Positions 7,991 through 17,276 of a stretch of DNA of 64,000 nucleotides are shown one piece after another. Positions within the stretch are counted from its first letter, which is position 1. Each line of letters begins with the position of its first letter. A program made the translations under genes and the position numbers. The notes under the pieces were generated by a model. That model saw only the letters and a list, made by a program, of their open reading frames with translations. It did not search any database and had not been told where the DNA came from. The stretch is from contig JABARV010000004.1 of NCBI GenBank assembly GCA_019186965.1, forward strand, positions 1 through 64,000. Reading direction: 5' to 3'. This DNA is from Turneriella sp. GTDB taxonomy: Bacteria > Spirochaetota > Leptospiria > Turneriellales > Turneriellaceae.

Positions 7991-9673
7991 TTAGCTACTC
8001 TTCTGGAGCGGCCGTTCGATTTCCAGCTCTACTGTGGTAAACGGTATTTGTGGGTTGGGCGACTTATTGAGAAGAAAGAATTTGTTTCCGCTTTTAATAA
8101 GCCTTGCTTTCTGGATAAAAACTTTTTCGCCTTTGTTGTTTTTTACCTGAGCACAGTCGCGGCCACAACCATTACAGTCGTGCCCCATTTCAACGTATTC
8201 TGATGAGCTGACTTCGACAACCCGCACAAAACCAAAAAGGTTTAGGTCAATTTCATTGGGTACAGATTTTTCTGCCTCAAAATTACCGACAGCGTAAAAA
8301 GAAGTGTTGGTTGTATCTTTCTTTGCAGCCTCGTAATCGAGTAGTGATTTTTCAGTAGTGCCTTGTATGTATAAACTGCCATCACTACGTAACCGTAATT
8401 TCCAAGTACTGCTTGAGGCTGCAGACTCATTGCGACTTTCAAGAAAAGCGTCGAAAGCCCAACCTGTTTTACCCGCAAAAGATACTTTTATCCAATGGCC
8501 GGTATCGTTTCCAATTTTGAGTTCTTCGCCCATTTCACCTGCGTATTCTACCTTACTTCCCTGCGGGACTAAAATCACAACAGGCGCAGTTGTTGATGCA
8601 CTCTCACGCATTCGCAATCCCCCTTTTGCAGTGACAATCCGTGTATCAATTGAATCGGTAGATGTATCTTCATTCGAAACAAGACCCTTGTTGAGAATAT
8701 CTTCAAAACCTGCTGTACGGAAAAGTTCGCGGTTTTCAGTAGAAACGTCTTTTGCAAGCGGCGCGGGGTTAAAGAGGATTGAGTGGCTGCCATTCAAGAA
8801 ACGCAACTCACTAATGACAACGCCTTCCAGTTCTCCACGGTACAGCTCAGCCATGCGTAAGCGCAAATTTTTTCCCTTAAAGGGTTTAGGTAGCTTTACT
8901 AATTGTGAATCCATTTCATCGGCGACAGAAATACGTTCGTTGTAGTTGCCATCCCCTGTAACTTCGATAGTTTTGACGCGGCCATTACGAATGCAGTGCA
9001 AAGGTGATCTTTGGTAGCCATTCCAAATTTTTAGCGCAGTTATTTTTGTTTCATTCGCAAAATTAAAATCGAGAAAAATATTTTTTTCACCCGCTGAAGA
9101 TGCCCACGCTGTCTCGTAGCGCGAATCAAAAAGATTGAGAGGGTGGTACGCTTTCGACTTACTAATTTTTGAAGGTTTTACTTCGCCTGCAACAATTTCT
9201 GGAGTGCTAAATTTTACTTTTTTACCCGATTTATCCCAAAACGACACGCTGCTGAGGCATGGGTTGCTGTTCCGGTTTAGGTTGAATGTCACCGAACGCG
9301 CATTGACGGGAGTGTCGAGAGTGACAGATAGTTTGCTGTCGCCTTTTTTCTTTTTCAGATTATAACTGAACTCATCGAAATTGATAAACATGTGAACGTT
9401 GTCATCGAACTTATCGCAAGCATTAATTTCTGCTTCTTTGAGCATTAGAGGCTCGTCAAAATAAAGGTGGACTTTTACGTATTCAGCGCCCTGTTCGGCT
9501 TGCCATTTTTTGCCATTGAGTAAATCGAACACCGGCGTACCCGTAAGCGAAGTGGATGTCGCCATCGAAATGGGGTAAGTTTTGGCACAATTTGATGCAG
9601 CGATAGCAGAAAATAATACAAGTATAAAAAGCTGTAATTTTTGTTCCAAAAGCTTTTGAAATCCTTTTTTCAT
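7991..9673 (-). CDS. Lipoprotein with discoidin/NADase-type glycan-binding and SH3b domains
   Basis: A 560-residue predicted lipoprotein; the signal segment ends in AIAASNC, a spirochaetal lipobox. Two glycan-binding-like beta-sandwich segments are suggested: one at about 55-155 and one at about 165-300, with LFDSRYETAWAS (about 177), LDFNF and TALKIWNGYQ, the pattern of F5/8-type C or NADase-type glycan-binding domains. A bacterial SH3 domain follows at about 344-415 (VTAKGGLRMRESAST, VLVPQGSKVEYAGE, GWAFDAFL), and a C-terminal domain has a Cys cluster (HDCNGCGRDC). SH3b domains often bind peptidoglycan, so this may link envelope glycans at the cell surface. A Shine-Dalgarno AAGGAAG precedes the ATG. 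Confidence 0.7.
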   Translation of the reverse strand: MKKGFQKLLEQKLQLFILVLFSAIAASNCAKTYPISMATSTSLTGTPVFDLLNGKKWQAEQGAEYVKVHLYFDEPLMLKEAEINACDKFDDNVHMFINFDEFSYNLKKKKGDSKLSVTLDTPVNARSVTFNLNRNSNPCLSSVSFWDKSGKKVKFSTPEIVAGEVKPSKISKSKAYHPLNLFDSRYETAWASSAGEKNIFLDFNFANETKITALKIWNGYQRSPLHCIRNGRVKTIEVTGDGNYNERISVADEMDSQLVKLPKPFKGKNLRLRMAELYRGELEGVVISELRFLNGSHSILFNPAPLAKDVSTENRELFRTAGFEDILNKGLVSNEDTSTDSIDTRIVTAKGGLRMRESASTTAPVVILVPQGSKVEYAGEMGEELKIGNDTGHWIKVSFAGKTGWAFDAFLESRNESAASSSTWKLRLRSDGSLYIQGTTEKSLLDYEAAKKDTTNTSFYAVGNFEAEKSVPNEIDLNLFGFVRVVEVSSSEYVEMGHDCNGCGRDCAQVKNNKGEKVFIQKARLIKSGNKFFLLNKSPNPQIPFTTVELEIERPLQKSS

Positions 9674-9741
9674 AAATACTTCCTTAAATGAATATTTTAA
9701 TCAACACGAGTTCGGTACTGAACGTTAGAAATTAGGCGTGC

Positions 9742-10305
9742 CTAACCTTTAGGCTCTGCGGCGTCAATTAAATATTCTTCACGCCCTTTTTTATCGATAC
9801 CCACAATATCGTGGCTAATGGTTATCGAAGCGATGTGGTTTTCGCGTGTGAGGCGCAGGCGCACAATGCGGTACCATGTTTCGTTTGGCTTTATAGCAAA
9901 TAGGTGGTTGACACAAAGGCATTTAAATTGAAAGCCTAACCCCGCTTCTGCCGGTAAAAGGTGGTGGGGTGCAGCAAAAAAATAAATCGGTTTTGCTGTT
10001 TTATTTTTTGCGGCCAGAACAAAATACTTTTCTTTGCCTTGTTGTACGGCAAAAACTCCCTGATCAATTTCATCGCCAATGGGGGTGTCTTTAGTATCCA
10101 ACGCAGAACCGGTTTGCCACAGCACAGCTTCTTTGCCGCGTTTGAGTTCGTGGATAGTTATCTCTGCCGGAAAATTTTTATAGACCCATTCAATTTTTAC
10201 CCGCGTGTCGCCATTTTCACTTTGTAGTGGGACAGGATTTTTTGGGTGGCACGCTAAGGAAAATAAGAAATTAGCAAATAGAAAAAGCCAGCGGAGAGGA
10301 CCCAC
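9742..10305 (-). CDS. Small lipoprotein with CLCVNHLF motif
   Basis: A 187-residue predicted lipoprotein starting at GTG; the hydrophobic leader ends FSLAC (lipobox). The mature part is mostly beta. The most distinctive element is FKCLCVNHLFAIKPNETWYRIVRL near residues 127-150. A CxC beside a His in a beta-sandwich resembles metal (copper) sites of periplasmic cupredoxin-like or CtaG-like proteins, but this is inference and no family was firmly recognised. It follows the SH3 lipoprotein on the same strand (68 bases apart) and precedes nothing obviously related. Confidence 0.5.
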   Translation of the reverse strand: MGPLRWLFLFANFLFSLACHPKNPVPLQSENGDTRVKIEWVYKNFPAEITIHELKRGKEAVLWQTGSALDTKDTPIGDEIDQGVFAVQQGKEKYFVLAAKNKTAKPIYFFAAPHHLLPAEAGLGFQFKCLCVNHLFAIKPNETWYRIVRLRLTRENHIASITISHDIVGIDKKGREEYLIDAAEPKG

Positions 10306-10356
10306 GCCGGCAATCTATGCGCAATCTTTTGCGCGTAAAGTGTGTTTTAGCTTTTA

Positions 10357-11340
10357 TTAACTAAACCAACGCTTCGTCGCTTCGGCGCCGATGTCGATGC
10401 CGGTTGCGCGGGCGCGTTGTACAATCGTCCAAAAGCCGCGGTAGGTGGCACGGTCGTGTAGTTCGCCTTCGTGTTGGATGGGGCCCCATGCCGCGTCTTG
10501 CGCAGCGAGGAGCACCGCGACGCCTTTTTGTACTTCAGAGAGATCGGGTTTCATCGCCGCGACAATCGCGTCGATTTGGGTGGGGTAAATCGACCACATG
10601 CGCAAAAAGCCAAACTCGTTACGGGCGCGCGATGCGTCTGAAAAAGTTTGGTCGTAATTTTTAAGGTCGAGCGTCACGTTGTGCGCGGGCACCACGCCGT
10701 TTGCGAGCGCAGCCGCCACCACGTTGCCTTTAGCACGCGCGAGGAGTTTGTGGTCGAACTGGCCTGGGCTTTTCATGTTGGAAAGTGCAATCGCGCCGTT
10801 GTGGCCAGAGATAAAATCCATGAGGCCGAAGTCGAGCACTTGGAGCCAAGGCAATGCCGCAATTTTTTCTACGTCGCGCAGTGCTCCGTGCGTTTCGACC
10901 AAAACGTGAATGGGGATTTCTCTCTTTATATTTGCTTTTTTTGCGGCGGCTTGAATATACTCGATCATTTCTTTGACTTGTTCGTAAGCGGTCGGTTTAG
11001 GTATGGTAATGTACGCAATACGTTCGCCGCAACCGGGAAGCAGAATATCCACGTCTTGTTTCCAGTACTTGCTGGTGTAATCGTGTATGCGCACGCCCGC
11101 CATATTGTGCTTGTTGTGCTCACTGTTGGTTAAGCGCACAATCATTTCGGCGTGTTCTTTTTCTTGGCCGGTGGGTGCGCCGTCTTCGCAGTCTTGGGTG
11201 ATGTCGAATACGGGACCCTTTTCTTGCTGGAAGCTATACGCTTTCATAATCATTTTTTCGTTGCCAGCGAAGTGTTCGCACGCGGCAATCACAGGAAATG
11301 GCTTTTCGCCAGAGAATAATGCTTCTTTTGGGTGTGTCAT
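10357..11340 (-). CDS. HpcH/HpaI aldolase / CitE-family CoA-ester lyase
   Basis: A 327-residue TIM-barrel enzyme of the HpcH/HpaI aldolase/citrate lyase beta superfamily, the family of malyl-CoA lyase, citramalyl-CoA lyase and malyl-CoA thioesterase. Motifs: FDITQDCEDGAP (about 44-55; acidic Mg-binding patch), VRIHD, ITIPKP, VLVETHGALRD (Glu metal ligand), DFGLMDFISGHNGA and MWSIYPTQIDAIV. The substrate cannot be assigned; no partner such as a mesaconyl/methylmalyl or glyoxylate gene is adjacent. The gene is clearly GC-richer than its downstream neighbours: one 60-base stretch (10381-10440) has 39 G/C, against 16 in 12121-12180. Transfer or expression-linked codon choice are both possible. 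Confidence 0.85.
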   Translation of the reverse strand: MTHPKEALFSGEKPFPVIAACEHFAGNEKMIMKAYSFQQEKGPVFDITQDCEDGAPTGQEKEHAEMIVRLTNSEHNKHNMAGVRIHDYTSKYWKQDVDILLPGCGERIAYITIPKPTAYEQVKEMIEYIQAAAKKANIKREIPIHVLVETHGALRDVEKIAALPWLQVLDFGLMDFISGHNGAIALSNMKSPGQFDHKLLARAKGNVVAAALANGVVPAHNVTLDLKNYDQTFSDASRARNEFGFLRMWSIYPTQIDAIVAAMKPDLSEVQKGVAVLLAAQDAAWGPIQHEGELHDRATYRGFWTIVQRARATGIDIGAEATKRWFS

Positions 11341-11440
11341 GGTGCGGAAAAATTGGTTTTACGAGACAGGCCGTCAATGAAGAGGAAGGGGGCACGGAAA
11401 ATGCGTATTATGCAATCAACAGGTTGAATTGTAACTGCTT

Positions 11441-11974
11441 ATGGCAACTTTAAATAGCCGGTTTTGGGGCTTTGTACCCTTGGTCTTCTTTGGCCTCAAG
11501 GCGTGGCAATACCGTTCTCCGGCGGATGTTCCGCAGCTACTTTGGTTCTGCAATGTTTCGAATATCATTCTGTCAGTGGCGATTTTCTGGCAGATACGCA
11601 ACTTGGTTTTCATTTGCGCCGTATTGCTCAGTATTGGTTTACCGATTTGGATTTTCGATTTTTCTGTGAACGGTGATTTTCATATCTTTTCGGTATTTAC
11701 GCATGTCCTAAGTCCTCTCTTAGCCTTTCTTGTAGCACGCAATCTAAGCTGGACACTGCACGTGCTCTGGCAGGTACCTGTGTACTATGTTTGCTTACAG
11801 GTTCTTGCCCGTATACTGACCCCAGCCGAGCTTAATATCAATGTCGCGTTTGCGGTATATGCTCCGGTAAAAATCTTGTTTCCCAATTTCTGGTTTTATT
11901 CTGCCGTCAATCTTGTGGGGCTTTTACTCTTCACCGCTTTTACGCATCGTGTATTGCACCGTAATCCCCGTTGA
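11441..11974 (+). CDS. Polytopic membrane protein, unknown function
   Basis: A 177-residue inner-membrane protein with about five or six hydrophobic helices (FWGFVPLVFFGL, LVFICAVLLSIGLPIWIF, FSVFTHVLSPLLAFLVA, LWQVPVYYVCLQVLA, FWFYSAVNLVGLLLFTAF) and a basic C-terminus (HRVLHRNPR). HVLSP and ARNLSW segments are noticeable, but no family is confidently recognised. It stands alone and converges on the 506-residue gene with a 28-base gap holding a short AAAAG/CTTTT inverted repeat. The 100 bases upstream show no clear promoter. Confidence 0.5.
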   Translation: MATLNSRFWGFVPLVFFGLKAWQYRSPADVPQLLWFCNVSNIILSVAIFWQIRNLVFICAVLLSIGLPIWIFDFSVNGDFHIFSVFTHVLSPLLAFLVARNLSWTLHVLWQVPVYYVCLQVLARILTPAELNINVAFAVYAPVKILFPNFWFYSAVNLVGLLLFTAFTHRVLHRNPR

Positions 11975-12002
11975 AAAACTTCTGGATTAAAATTGAAAAG
12001 GG

Positions 12003-13523
12003 TTAACTTTTGGGCGCCATTTTGCTCAAATGGATTGGCAAATAGAAGAAGTCTCGCCCCAAAAAACGCAATACTTTTATTCGGTACAAATACGAAATCT
12101 CAGTTTCAACAAGGTTGCTTAAAGTTTCTATATCGTGCAAATTTAATGCGCGTAATAAAATAGGGTCTTTTTTTATTTTGACCAAAAGGCGCAATTGGCG
12201 TTCTTGCCACTCGGAACGCACACCTTCTAAAATGCGCTCGTACGAAATAGGATTATTGCGTTCGGCACGTGGAATAATTGTATATACATTTTCATCCCAC
12301 CAGTCCTTGAGAACATATTTAACGTATTCAAAGGGAAGTTCTCGCGCCATTTGGTTTCGCTTTAAATGGCGGTGTACGTATCCTGTTCGCGCAACCTTCA
12401 TAAAGTGTGCACAAATACGAGCGAAGAAAAAAGGGCCAAAATGGTACAGAAAAATACTATGCTCTTCTTCCGGTACATTTGTCTGTTGCATCATAAGAGT
12501 ATCGCGGGCAAATTGAAAATAATTCATAAGAAACACCCGATACTCTCCAACGCGGTCTTTGTTACGCGCTGCAGAAATAAATTTTCGTATTAAATCTTGC
12601 CGCAACGCTTCTTCTTCTGCTCCTAAATGTGTTTCGATATACATGCTTTTTTTAATTTTAGCTTCTTCTAAGGAAAATCGAGCTTCGTTTACTTCTAAAA
12701 TATATGCATGCGTTTGGTTAAATTGTTCGCTTCCTCGCGTATCGAGCAAAAAAGGCGATTTTATTGCCGTCTCGCGGCTCTCTTTAGTTGGTTCTATACG
12801 CGAGTGTAGTTGTGGTTTATCTTCATTTCTTACGACAGTATTGTTTTCAATAATTTCTGCCAAATCTTCGCGAAAAATTACAGAATACGTATAGTGTATT
12901 TGGCTTGTGTATTCTGCGTGTACGGTAATCTTTCCAGAGGAAACAGTTTCAGAGGAAATCCGCAATAGGTAAGCTAAACGGCGCAGTAGTAAATTCGTTA
13001 AACCGCATAAATCGATACGCGGATACACGCGGTAAACAAGCACTTGCTCCATAAAAGGCATTTCACTCGAGGGAACATTGAGCGAATCAAAAAAATGCGC
13101 AACTTTCCACCAAAGATCGATTGCTTCGAGATTAAATTCTTTTATAACTTCGTAAGAGCGAACCAACTTACAAAAATCCATTTTGGCTTCTTCTATATCC
13201 GCATTGGCAAAATGGTTATAGTAAGCACGCTGTGCTACTGAATCTAAAGTGCGGCTCGCTAATTCGCTTTCGACGTGCCCATAAAGGCGTAAAAGGGCAA
13301 CAAGCGCAGAATCGATTTCCTTTTGGTTTTTGGCAATCCCCTTTCGTGTTTCGGGTGGCGCCGTCGAAAGGAATTTTTGGATATTGTCTGCATTGATAAG
13401 GTGCGGTTCAAGCCCTTTAAGAAGTCCCCCTTTAAAAGGTAGGAGGTGTTTTATACACTCCGCTGAGTTGGAGGCGGCTACCGAATCGTAATCAAATTCG
13501 GGTTGGTATAGAAAGGTAGCCAA
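12003..13523 (-). CDS. Unknown 506-residue protein in lolA-asmA operon
   Basis: No family was recognised. The protein is soluble, mostly helical and rich in aromatic/basic segments (YNHFANADIEEAK, FGPFFFARICAHFMK, WWDENVYTIIPRAERNN), without signal peptide or membrane helix. It begins with TTG directly after the TAA of the AsmA-like gene; a good GGGAG ribosome site 5 bases before supports that start. Position alone suggests a cytosolic helper of the envelope transport genes upstream. It could also be a lineage-restricted protein of unrelated role. Confidence 0.7.
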   Translation of the reverse strand: MATFLYQPEFDYDSVAASNSAECIKHLLPFKGGLLKGLEPHLINADNIQKFLSTAPPETRKGIAKNQKEIDSALVALLRLYGHVESELASRTLDSVAQRAYYNHFANADIEEAKMDFCKLVRSYEVIKEFNLEAIDLWWKVAHFFDSLNVPSSEMPFMEQVLVYRVYPRIDLCGLTNLLLRRLAYLLRISSETVSSGKITVHAEYTSQIHYTYSVIFREDLAEIIENNTVVRNEDKPQLHSRIEPTKESRETAIKSPFLLDTRGSEQFNQTHAYILEVNEARFSLEEAKIKKSMYIETHLGAEEEALRQDLIRKFISAARNKDRVGEYRVFLMNYFQFARDTLMMQQTNVPEEEHSIFLYHFGPFFFARICAHFMKVARTGYVHRHLKRNQMARELPFEYVKYVLKDWWDENVYTIIPRAERNNPISYERILEGVRSEWQERQLRLLVKIKKDPILLRALNLHDIETLSNLVETEISYLYRIKVLRFLGRDFFYLPIHLSKMAPKS

Positions 13524-16500
13524 TTAGTCTCCCGAAGTCTCCGAGCGGTACACGCTCGCTTCGTCGGATATGCGCTGAAAAAATTCTGGAATGTTGATGC
13601 GCCGGTTTTTAATCTCTTCGGGGGCTGGAACAAAGTAACCAAAGATTTTTTTTGTCATGGGGATGTCTGAATACACAAAGCCATCCCTAAATTCAATATC
13701 CATTTTTTTAGGTACGGTAGTATTTGCCGCAACCGTTGTCACAATACTGCTACTTTTGGGCATCACTGCTTTCATTACAGTATCGGCGAACTCAGGACCA
13801 ATCCTAAAAATAGAAATATAGCCGTTTAAGTTTTCAATGGGTTTATCTAAACGGTTGCCTGTAAAAAGCATATCTATCCGCAACTTGCCGTCGCTTACTG
13901 TATCTGCTTTTTCTTTGGGTAGAAGTTGCTTTAAGTCAATATCTTTAAATTGTATCGTCGACGAATATTCCATCTCGCTTGGACGTAAACGACCCAAGTT
14001 GAATAGAGTATCGGACACAGTAACGACTCCATTCAAAGTATAAATTTGCATCACCGGCATTACAAAGACATTATCTTTATATTCCATCGATGCGCCGACA
14101 GCAGGATAGCTTCCACGCGGATAGATTAACGTAAGCCATTCGCGTTTGTTGTTTGGGTTTGGGATATCGATTCCCGCTATTGAAAAATTGTACGGACGGT
14201 TGAAATTATAGTTTTTAATAATTCTCTCTTTATTGCCTGCGCGTAAGTTGAGGGTCTTTTTGAGTTTTAAATCGTGTTTAAAGGGGAAATTCATATTGAC
14301 TTTGCGCACGCGTACTTTTGGGGTACGTACGCTAAAATCATCGATACCAACTTTTCCATCGACGATGTTACCCCGAGCGTTACCGGTAATGGAAAAAGAA
14401 CCGGCAAGGTATGTGTTGTCCAAAATTTCGTTTTCTTGCTTTTGTGAGAGTTCGATCCCAAAGCGCAAATTGGGAACCGTTGTAGCGACGCGCACTGTAC
14501 GCCGTGTTTTTTCATCGGTAGTAAGCTCCGAGCCTTTGGTAAGCGAACCATCTGCATTAACGCGTAACGCGCCTCGAAGCCCTGTTATGGAGAACTCGTC
14601 TAAGTAGGTTACCTGTGGCAAAATTCGCGCTTTTGCTTTAAGGAGGATGTCGTTGACGTGGACATCCGGCAAGGCAAACTTCGTAAAGTGTACAATATTT
14701 GTTTGGCCAGCGGCGAGAATTTGCGTTTCTCCCGACGCAGTTAAAGTGCGTCCTGGATTAAATGTATTGAGTTGTGCGCCTAAATTTTCTCTAAGTGCAG
14801 CCGGCATGGTCGCAAGGAGTGGATGGAAGGTAATGGTAAAATTATCCAATGCGTATTTAATTTTTGTCGCCTGCGATTTTTCTACATCAACACGCGATTT
14901 TAAAGATACCGCCGTATTGTATTCCGCATCTTTGTCGGTTAATGTAAGTACAGGAAGAGCGACTTTTATTTCTTTAAAGTTTTCGCTACTTTTTACATCA
15001 CCTTTTACTATAAAATCAAACCGGTTAATTCCCGAACGGCTACGGTCGACGAAATAATAAAGCTGTGGAGAAAAAACACGTAGGCTGATTGCTAAGTTTT
15101 GTGGATTTTCTCCCGTTGCATTAAAAATTACACTCAAAAGTCCCTGCGCATTGGGGCTCGCAAACGGAGTAATATTGAATCCACGTAGCGAAAAATCTAC
15201 AAGAGTTTTTTTCTCTTCTAAAAGCGCGTTAAAAGAAAGCGGGGCGCCGTTTATAATCGCGGCAAGTTTAGCTTGTGCTTTTTTTACAGGCAAAGGTTTT
15301 TTTGTTAAATCTATTGAAGCAAAATGGTCAAAATCAAAACGGGGTATTGAAAAATAGAGGCGTCCAGAGCGCAAGGTAAAACGGTCTAGTTTTATTTCGC
15401 CTGCATCTTCGATTTGGCTTCCGTTAATTGTAACAAGGGTGGGTTTAACTTCAAAAAAACCAGAATATGCTGGATCTCTTTTGCCAAGTAACGCAGACAC
15501 AACACTATAGACAGCGCCTAAGTTAAGGCGCGACGCGCCAGTCTCCACGCGCACCTGCCTATTTGGTGAAAGTAATTTTTCGCCTGTTCCCGTTAGCGAG
15601 AGCAAAGTGTCGTTTAAAAATTTTACAAGAAAATTTTCAATATTAAGCTTGTCTTCTTTTGCATTGTATTCTATTTTGTGCCCCAAGAAAAAAGAAAGGT
15701 TTTGCGCAGGGCGTGGAGGAAGTTGGATGGGGAGTTTATCTTGGCCAATTTGCATCCGCGACACAAACTCTGGTTTTTTTGCCATTCCGTCGTAAAAAAG
15801 TATCCATGATAAATCGAACGGGGTTGTAACGCGCGCTGCTTTACCTTGGTACGAAACGTCGATGGTTTTCTGCGGATTAAGTTCAATGACAAGTGCGTTG
15901 AGTAGTTGGACTAACGCTGCAGGATCTTTTGTGTCGATTGAACTAAAGTCTTTGGTGAGTATTGCAAAATTAAAAGTAAATTTTTTAAGGTGTGCGTATT
16001 GGCGAACTTTGTTTGAAGCATCTTGCGCGTCAAAAGTAAAGTTAAAATTTTCAAGAATAAATCGTGCAAAGAGCTGAACATCAAAAAACCACGAAATTAC
16101 CGAAGTTTCGCTGGGTACTTTTTCGATTTCTTCTTTCTCTTTTTGTTTTGTAGCTTCCCCTGGTTTTAACAAAGCCTGTAGGTTAAGAACGTCATTTTTT
16201 TGTTCAAGGTGGATATTTAAATCTTTGAGCGCAATTTCGTGTACGCCAAATTTACCGCGAAAAAAACCAAAGACGTTATAAAGAAGGTTAATTTCACGTG
16301 CAGTTACAATAGGCGTTTGTGAAAAACCATTAGGCGGATGAACAACGATGTTACTAAATTTAAACCCACGAAAAAGAGACGCTTGCTTGATGTCAATTTC
16401 AAGGGTTCCGTTTGTTTGTTTTGCAAACTGCTCTACAATAAGTGGTTTCAAAAAAGTAGGGCGCATTACATAGTTATACCCAATAACAATTCCCAAAACA

Positions 16501-16610
16501 GCAGTAAGTGTTATATAGGAAAGTCCCTTTACAATAATTTTTAGAACGTACATAAATTTACCCGACGCTGCTTTTGTGGATACTGTTTCGCTGTCAGGAA
16601 ATTTTTGCAT
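13524..16610 (-). CDS. AsmA-like envelope lipid-transport protein
   Basis: A 1028-residue protein with one N-terminal membrane helix (about 21-47, VLKIIVKGLSYITLTAVLGI) and a very long periplasmic part made of repeated short beta-strands, as in AsmA/TamB/YhdP-type proteins. The start of the periplasmic part (LEIDIKQASLFRGFKFSNIVVHPP, broken here for emphasis at residues about 69-92) resembles the N-terminal chorein-like segment of the family, and the C-terminal part (LKQLLPKEKADTVSDGKLRI, GYISIFRIGPEFADTVMKAV) resembles the AsmA C-terminal domain. The family forms hydrophobic grooves that carry phospholipids across the periplasm. It is 6 bases after a LolA-like gene, which supports an outer-membrane biogenesis role. 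Confidence 0.75.
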   Translation of the reverse strand: MQKFPDSETVSTKAASGKFMYVLKIIVKGLSYITLTAVLGIVIGYNYVMRPTFLKPLIVEQFAKQTNGTLEIDIKQASLFRGFKFSNIVVHPPNGFSQTPIVTAREINLLYNVFGFFRGKFGVHEIALKDLNIHLEQKNDVLNLQALLKPGEATKQKEKEEIEKVPSETSVISWFFDVQLFARFILENFNFTFDAQDASNKVRQYAHLKKFTFNFAILTKDFSSIDTKDPAALVQLLNALVIELNPQKTIDVSYQGKAARVTTPFDLSWILFYDGMAKKPEFVSRMQIGQDKLPIQLPPRPAQNLSFFLGHKIEYNAKEDKLNIENFLVKFLNDTLLSLTGTGEKLLSPNRQVRVETGASRLNLGAVYSVVSALLGKRDPAYSGFFEVKPTLVTINGSQIEDAGEIKLDRFTLRSGRLYFSIPRFDFDHFASIDLTKKPLPVKKAQAKLAAIINGAPLSFNALLEEKKTLVDFSLRGFNITPFASPNAQGLLSVIFNATGENPQNLAISLRVFSPQLYYFVDRSRSGINRFDFIVKGDVKSSENFKEIKVALPVLTLTDKDAEYNTAVSLKSRVDVEKSQATKIKYALDNFTITFHPLLATMPAALRENLGAQLNTFNPGRTLTASGETQILAAGQTNIVHFTKFALPDVHVNDILLKAKARILPQVTYLDEFSITGLRGALRVNADGSLTKGSELTTDEKTRRTVRVATTVPNLRFGIELSQKQENEILDNTYLAGSFSITGNARGNIVDGKVGIDDFSVRTPKVRVRKVNMNFPFKHDLKLKKTLNLRAGNKERIIKNYNFNRPYNFSIAGIDIPNPNNKREWLTLIYPRGSYPAVGASMEYKDNVFVMPVMQIYTLNGVVTVSDTLFNLGRLRPSEMEYSSTIQFKDIDLKQLLPKEKADTVSDGKLRIDMLFTGNRLDKPIENLNGYISIFRIGPEFADTVMKAVMPKSSSIVTTVAANTTVPKKMDIEFRDGFVYSDIPMTKKIFGYFVPAPEEIKNRRINIPEFFQRISDEASVYRSETSGD

Positions 16611-16616
16611 AAATTT

Positions 16617-17258
16617 TTAGTTATTGAGCGGATTTTCTACGATGGTTGCTCCAGATGGCTTATAGTTAAACATCGCTCCAGAAATACCTGTATCTATCGA
16701 CATGCCTGAAAACGAATACGTAATCGTATCGTCACCGTGCTTCATGCGTACGGAACGCACCATTCCTCCCCCTGTTTGCACAACAATTTCTTCAAAGTGT
16801 GCACCTTTCTTTTTAAAGATGTAGGTGCTTCCTTGGATGGTCCCCTCGTACGAAGACAATATACCCAAAAGCCCTCCGCCAACGCCGCTTACATCTTGCC
16901 GTGCGCATAAAGGTGAACTTTTATTGTGTACCCAAAGGTGCTGTCCATTAGTTGCAATAACCCCTGTAGGGGTCTCGATACGTAATTTTCCGGGGTATTG
17001 GTACATGATTTTTCCCGTTTGCATGCCGCTGCCCGAGCTAATTGTAAAATTTGCACGGAACGAGGAGTAAAAACCTTTTACTTGTCCTTTGAGCGACTCG
17101 AGCGCTGCGTCTGCGTAGAGTGAAGCGGGAAGCGCGAAGACAAAAATGGTACAAAAAGCAAAAAAAGAAATTAACCTTGAAAAGCTATTTTTCTCTATAC
17201 ACGGTAGAGCACGATTTTCTTTCCATTTTCTCGTGCCAAGGGAAACACCTAAAGGCAT
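16617..17258 (-). CDS. lolA: LolA-like outer-membrane lipoprotein carrier
   Basis: A 213-residue exported protein with an unusually long N-region before the signal helix (about 28-49, cut near LYADA). The mature part matches LolA: VKGFYSSFRANFT, GKIMYQYPGKLRIETP, VIATNGQHLWVHN, then a half-barrel ending in PSGATIVENP. LolA shuttles lipoproteins from the inner membrane to the outer membrane, apt for a lipoprotein-rich spirochaete. It starts the lolA-asmA-unknown operon. No alternative start was found nearer the hydrophobic core. The start is only 18 bases from the divergent start of the next gene. Confidence 0.8.
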   Translation of the reverse strand: MPLGVSLGTRKWKENRALPCIEKNSFSRLISFFAFCTIFVFALPASLYADAALESLKGQVKGFYSSFRANFTISSGSGMQTGKIMYQYPGKLRIETPTGVIATNGQHLWVHNKSSPLCARQDVSGVGGGLLGILSSYEGTIQGSTYIFKKKGAHFEEIVVQTGGGMVRSVRMKHGDDTITYSFSGMSIDTGISGAMFNYKPSGATIVENPLNN

Positions 17259-17276
17259 ACGATTGACTATTTCACA

